A stretch of 64,000 bases of DNA from Agarophyton chilense (lineage: Eukaryota > Rhodophyta > Florideophyceae > Gracilariales > Gracilariaceae), in assembly GCA_030374765.1 (NCBI GenBank), contig JARGXX010000022.1:1-64000 (forward strand), read 5' to 3'. Below the pieces are notes generated by a model. That model was given only the letters and a program-made list of their open reading frames with translations. It had not been told where the DNA came from and made no database searches. Below are positions 61,646-64,000 of the stretch, one piece after another; positions within the stretch are counted from its first letter, which is position 1; every line of letters starts with the position of its first letter. Position numbers and translations under genes: made by a program.

Positions 61646-64000
61646 GTCATAAATGCGCATTGACAACGTCGACATTCCTTTTACCGCGATTTATAGGAAA
61701 GATTACGTCACTTTGTACTTAGCTTAGTTGCTGCTGAACATCCACCAGCTGCCGAAGTGCTTCCAGAACCCAACCAGCTTGCAAAGGCTTACCAGGTTCC
61801 TCCAATGGATCCTCCCCGTGGCCTCAATTCCAAGCACACGCAGATCGCGGCATGTATTGTTCTTTTGATCATTATGGGGGTGTGCTGGCAGGCTATAGTG
61901 ATGGATTTGGAGACTACAGTATGCCATGGCATACCATTGACCTCGATAAGAGGTATACAAATCATATGAAACTCAGGAAAGCGGTTTTTCTCGCTGTCTA
62001 GAGGTAGATTTAGTTGATGTTTTCGGTCAAGACTCCTTGGCACCGCTTGTGAGGAAGATCTCCCCGTTACAGTGACTGTTAAATTGTAGCTGCCCTTCGA
62101 ATCATTATTGGCAGTCACAACCAAACATCTTTCACTCTGCAAACTAGCTAATATGAATGTCTTGTCTCTTCCGGTAAAACATTGGATGTTGTTGGCGCTT
62201 CCAGGTACCAGACGAAGAGAGCTCCGACATCATCACCGTCATCGTCGACGATGAAGTCATCTTTCTTATCGTTTTCTTCTTAGTATTTCTCCTCCGCTCT
62301 AGAATTCTCTAACTTTTGCTCCTCACCCTCTTCGGCTTGTTCTTTATCTTCGAACAGGCCTTCGTTTTCCGACATGATGCAAGGTCCGTCACAACAAGCA
62401 AAGCCGGAGAAACTTGACGTGTTGTATGTATGTGCGTTGGACCGCTGGTAAAGACGTGGTGAGTCGCTTAAGCAATATCTCAGGACTTCCAAAAGACAGA
62501 TAAGTAAAACGTCAGGCAACACGTTCAGCTAATAGGTGGCGTACAAAGAAGTAGGCGTTTCGGTTGAGCCCTGGAAGGCTACTTGCTCGGTTGGAGTGGC
62601 CCATCGGTGTTGTTCGTATGACTTCGGACCGACGGTACGAAGGTTCTTCTAGTTTGACTTCATGGCTTTTTTTTCCGACGGTTCACAACATTAAAAAGCA
62701 TGTCTCATATCTTTCTTGCCGCAAAATAGACTGCATGTTCACAAATTACAATGAACACAAAAGTTCCGTGCTTCAAACTCGAAATAGCTGCTCACTTGGC
62801 AACCTTCCTTCATACAGGTTTTTAAGTTCAGCAGCAATTATGATGAAGTGTAACGTAGCGCAACAGGAAAGTGACGCACGCCAAAAAGACGCGAAATGTC
62901 TTTCCGCACCCACATTGCTTAAAGTCTTTATGATGCCAATCCACATATGTTAGAAGTGTATTGATCGAAGGATTGTACACAATTTGTGCATTCGAGGCCC
63001 ATATTCTTTCAAATGCAGTCTGCTACCAAGGACCCAGAAAATATGCCGGATCTGCAAAGAGATAATATAGCACCCTACGCCACTGCATATAATGATTCAT
63101 TAGGATTTCAATTCCGCTTTTTTCAACAGTGTAAGATTGTGCTTTCTTTCTACTTCAGCAACAAAAAAATTAATTATCACACAGTTAAGGTGTGAAAATG
63201 GTATGATACTTCAAACAATGTTTGTGAAAGTGACCAAAGTAACATTCGCTTTGGTTTCTTTCCTATGGACCATGGTGGCATATTCTGGAACAAAGACAAT
63301 TAAAGAAGTACTTGTTCTACATCTGGCAGCTCTATGTCTCGACACTACTGAGAAAAGTTCTGCCAGATACCTCTAGTTAAGGGGTGAAGCTTGGTGTCGG
63401 CACAGCGTCGGCGCTAATTCCAACCCCTAGTTGGCGTCAGCTCTTTCTTGAAATGGCGGGAGAGTGTAGGTTCGAATAATGCTGTTAAAAACATGTAGAA
63501 TTCCACATCGGCCGCGCAACTTCTCGCGTTCGTACCCCTACATACCAGCACTCAGGAGACGAATTCTGCATTATACGCTCTCTTTGATACGTTCCAAATA
63601 CCTTCACTCGCTGTAGCCTCATACTGCAATGTAAGTTGCACCATTGCCACCCCAAAACGTACTCATTGACTCCCTCGTCAATACTCAATGTAGATGTTCT
63701 AGAAGATTATTGGTGACAATTTATTCATAAAATTACTCGGTAACCGTGCCGTCTTTTTCAATAAAATCCCAAGTAGGCTACCACTCAGCGTCATGGGTTG
63801 GTGAATTCTGTAACAAGGTAAGCCACTGATATCATCGGCCTCGCTTGCGGTGTGAAAGAATCCGGTCTACCGTAAAAAGGGGTTGAGAGTCCAAACTCCC
63901 CACAGAAACCACTGGTGTTGGTGGATGGTTTGATATAAAGGATTCTGGCTGGACTTGATATGGCTTTCTGAAAGAAACGTTGATGACGGGATGAATCATA
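61646..64000. other. Intergenic, no gene recognised
   Basis: About 2.35 kb. The plus strand near 61850-61970 can be read as a protein-like GVLAGYSDGFGDYSMPWHT stretch, and the minus strand at 62280-62380 as an acidic one; both are short and unassigned. A frame at 63137-63376 begins like a mariner N-terminus (ENGMIL) but does not continue so. No RNA gene or repeat is recognised. Confidence 0.4.

Noticed and set aside
63137-63376. Third mariner relic, from ENGMIL
   Set aside because: Only six residues resemble the N-terminus, and none of the helix-turn-helix or catalytic blocks follow.
1-64000. CRISPR arrays, rRNA or tRNA genes
   Set aside because: No spaced direct repeats of the CRISPR type, no rRNA-like sequence, and GGTTCGAAT-like B-box matches (for example near 7, 22675 and 63469) lack a matching tRNA body.

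Overview
The window is eukaryotic nuclear DNA. It has long, apparently intronless genes for spliceosome, cohesin, nucleolar and sphingolipid proteins next to LTR retrotransposons and DNA transposons in several states of decay. Intron-poor genes packed closely in small islands, a CoDi-like Ty1/copia element, a PIF/Harbinger transposon with a SANT/Myb-type partner and a chromodomain Ty3/gypsy element would fit a florideophyte red alga. That assignment is an inference; other algal or oomycete-like lineages are not excluded by sequence alone.

Gene island, about 5.3-24.6 kb: a zf-4CXXC_R1/CDCA7-like zinc-finger protein (-), splicing factor SF3B4 (-), a GT61-type glycosyltransferase (-), a cytochrome b5-fused fatty acid 2-hydroxylase (+), a Pol5/MYBBP1A-like nucleolar protein (+) and a cohesin Scc3/STAG subunit (-). 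The last two are tail to tail, only 88 bp apart. The 5.3 kb before the island hold nothing I recognise.

Mobile DNA, about 25-38.7 kb: a PIF/Harbinger transposon with 20-bp inverted ends, a broken transposase and an intact SANT-like ORF. It is followed after 75 bp by a 10.7-kb Ty3/gypsy chromovirus with two 666-bp LTRs. Gag and pol are broken by stops and frameshifts, yet a 536-codon ORF of unknown function stays open on the opposite strand between pol and the 3' LTR.

Decay zone, about 38.7-56.3 kb: remnants of DDE_1, Tc1/mariner (two) and piggyBac-like transposases, mixed with broken copies of cellular genes: a UBR-type E3 ligase RING region, ribosomal protein L11, an EngB-type GTPase and a subtilisin-like protease.

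Young insertion, 56.35-61.64 kb: a 5.3-kb Ty1/copia element on the minus strand with 246-bp LTRs differing at two positions and a perfect 5-bp target duplication (GTTTG). Its primer-binding site is the exact 15-nt complement of a stretch inside its own LTR, which points to fold-back self-priming of the Tf1 kind. With the antisense ORF of the gypsy element, this is the most interesting signal here. The last 2.3 kb hold nothing recognisable.
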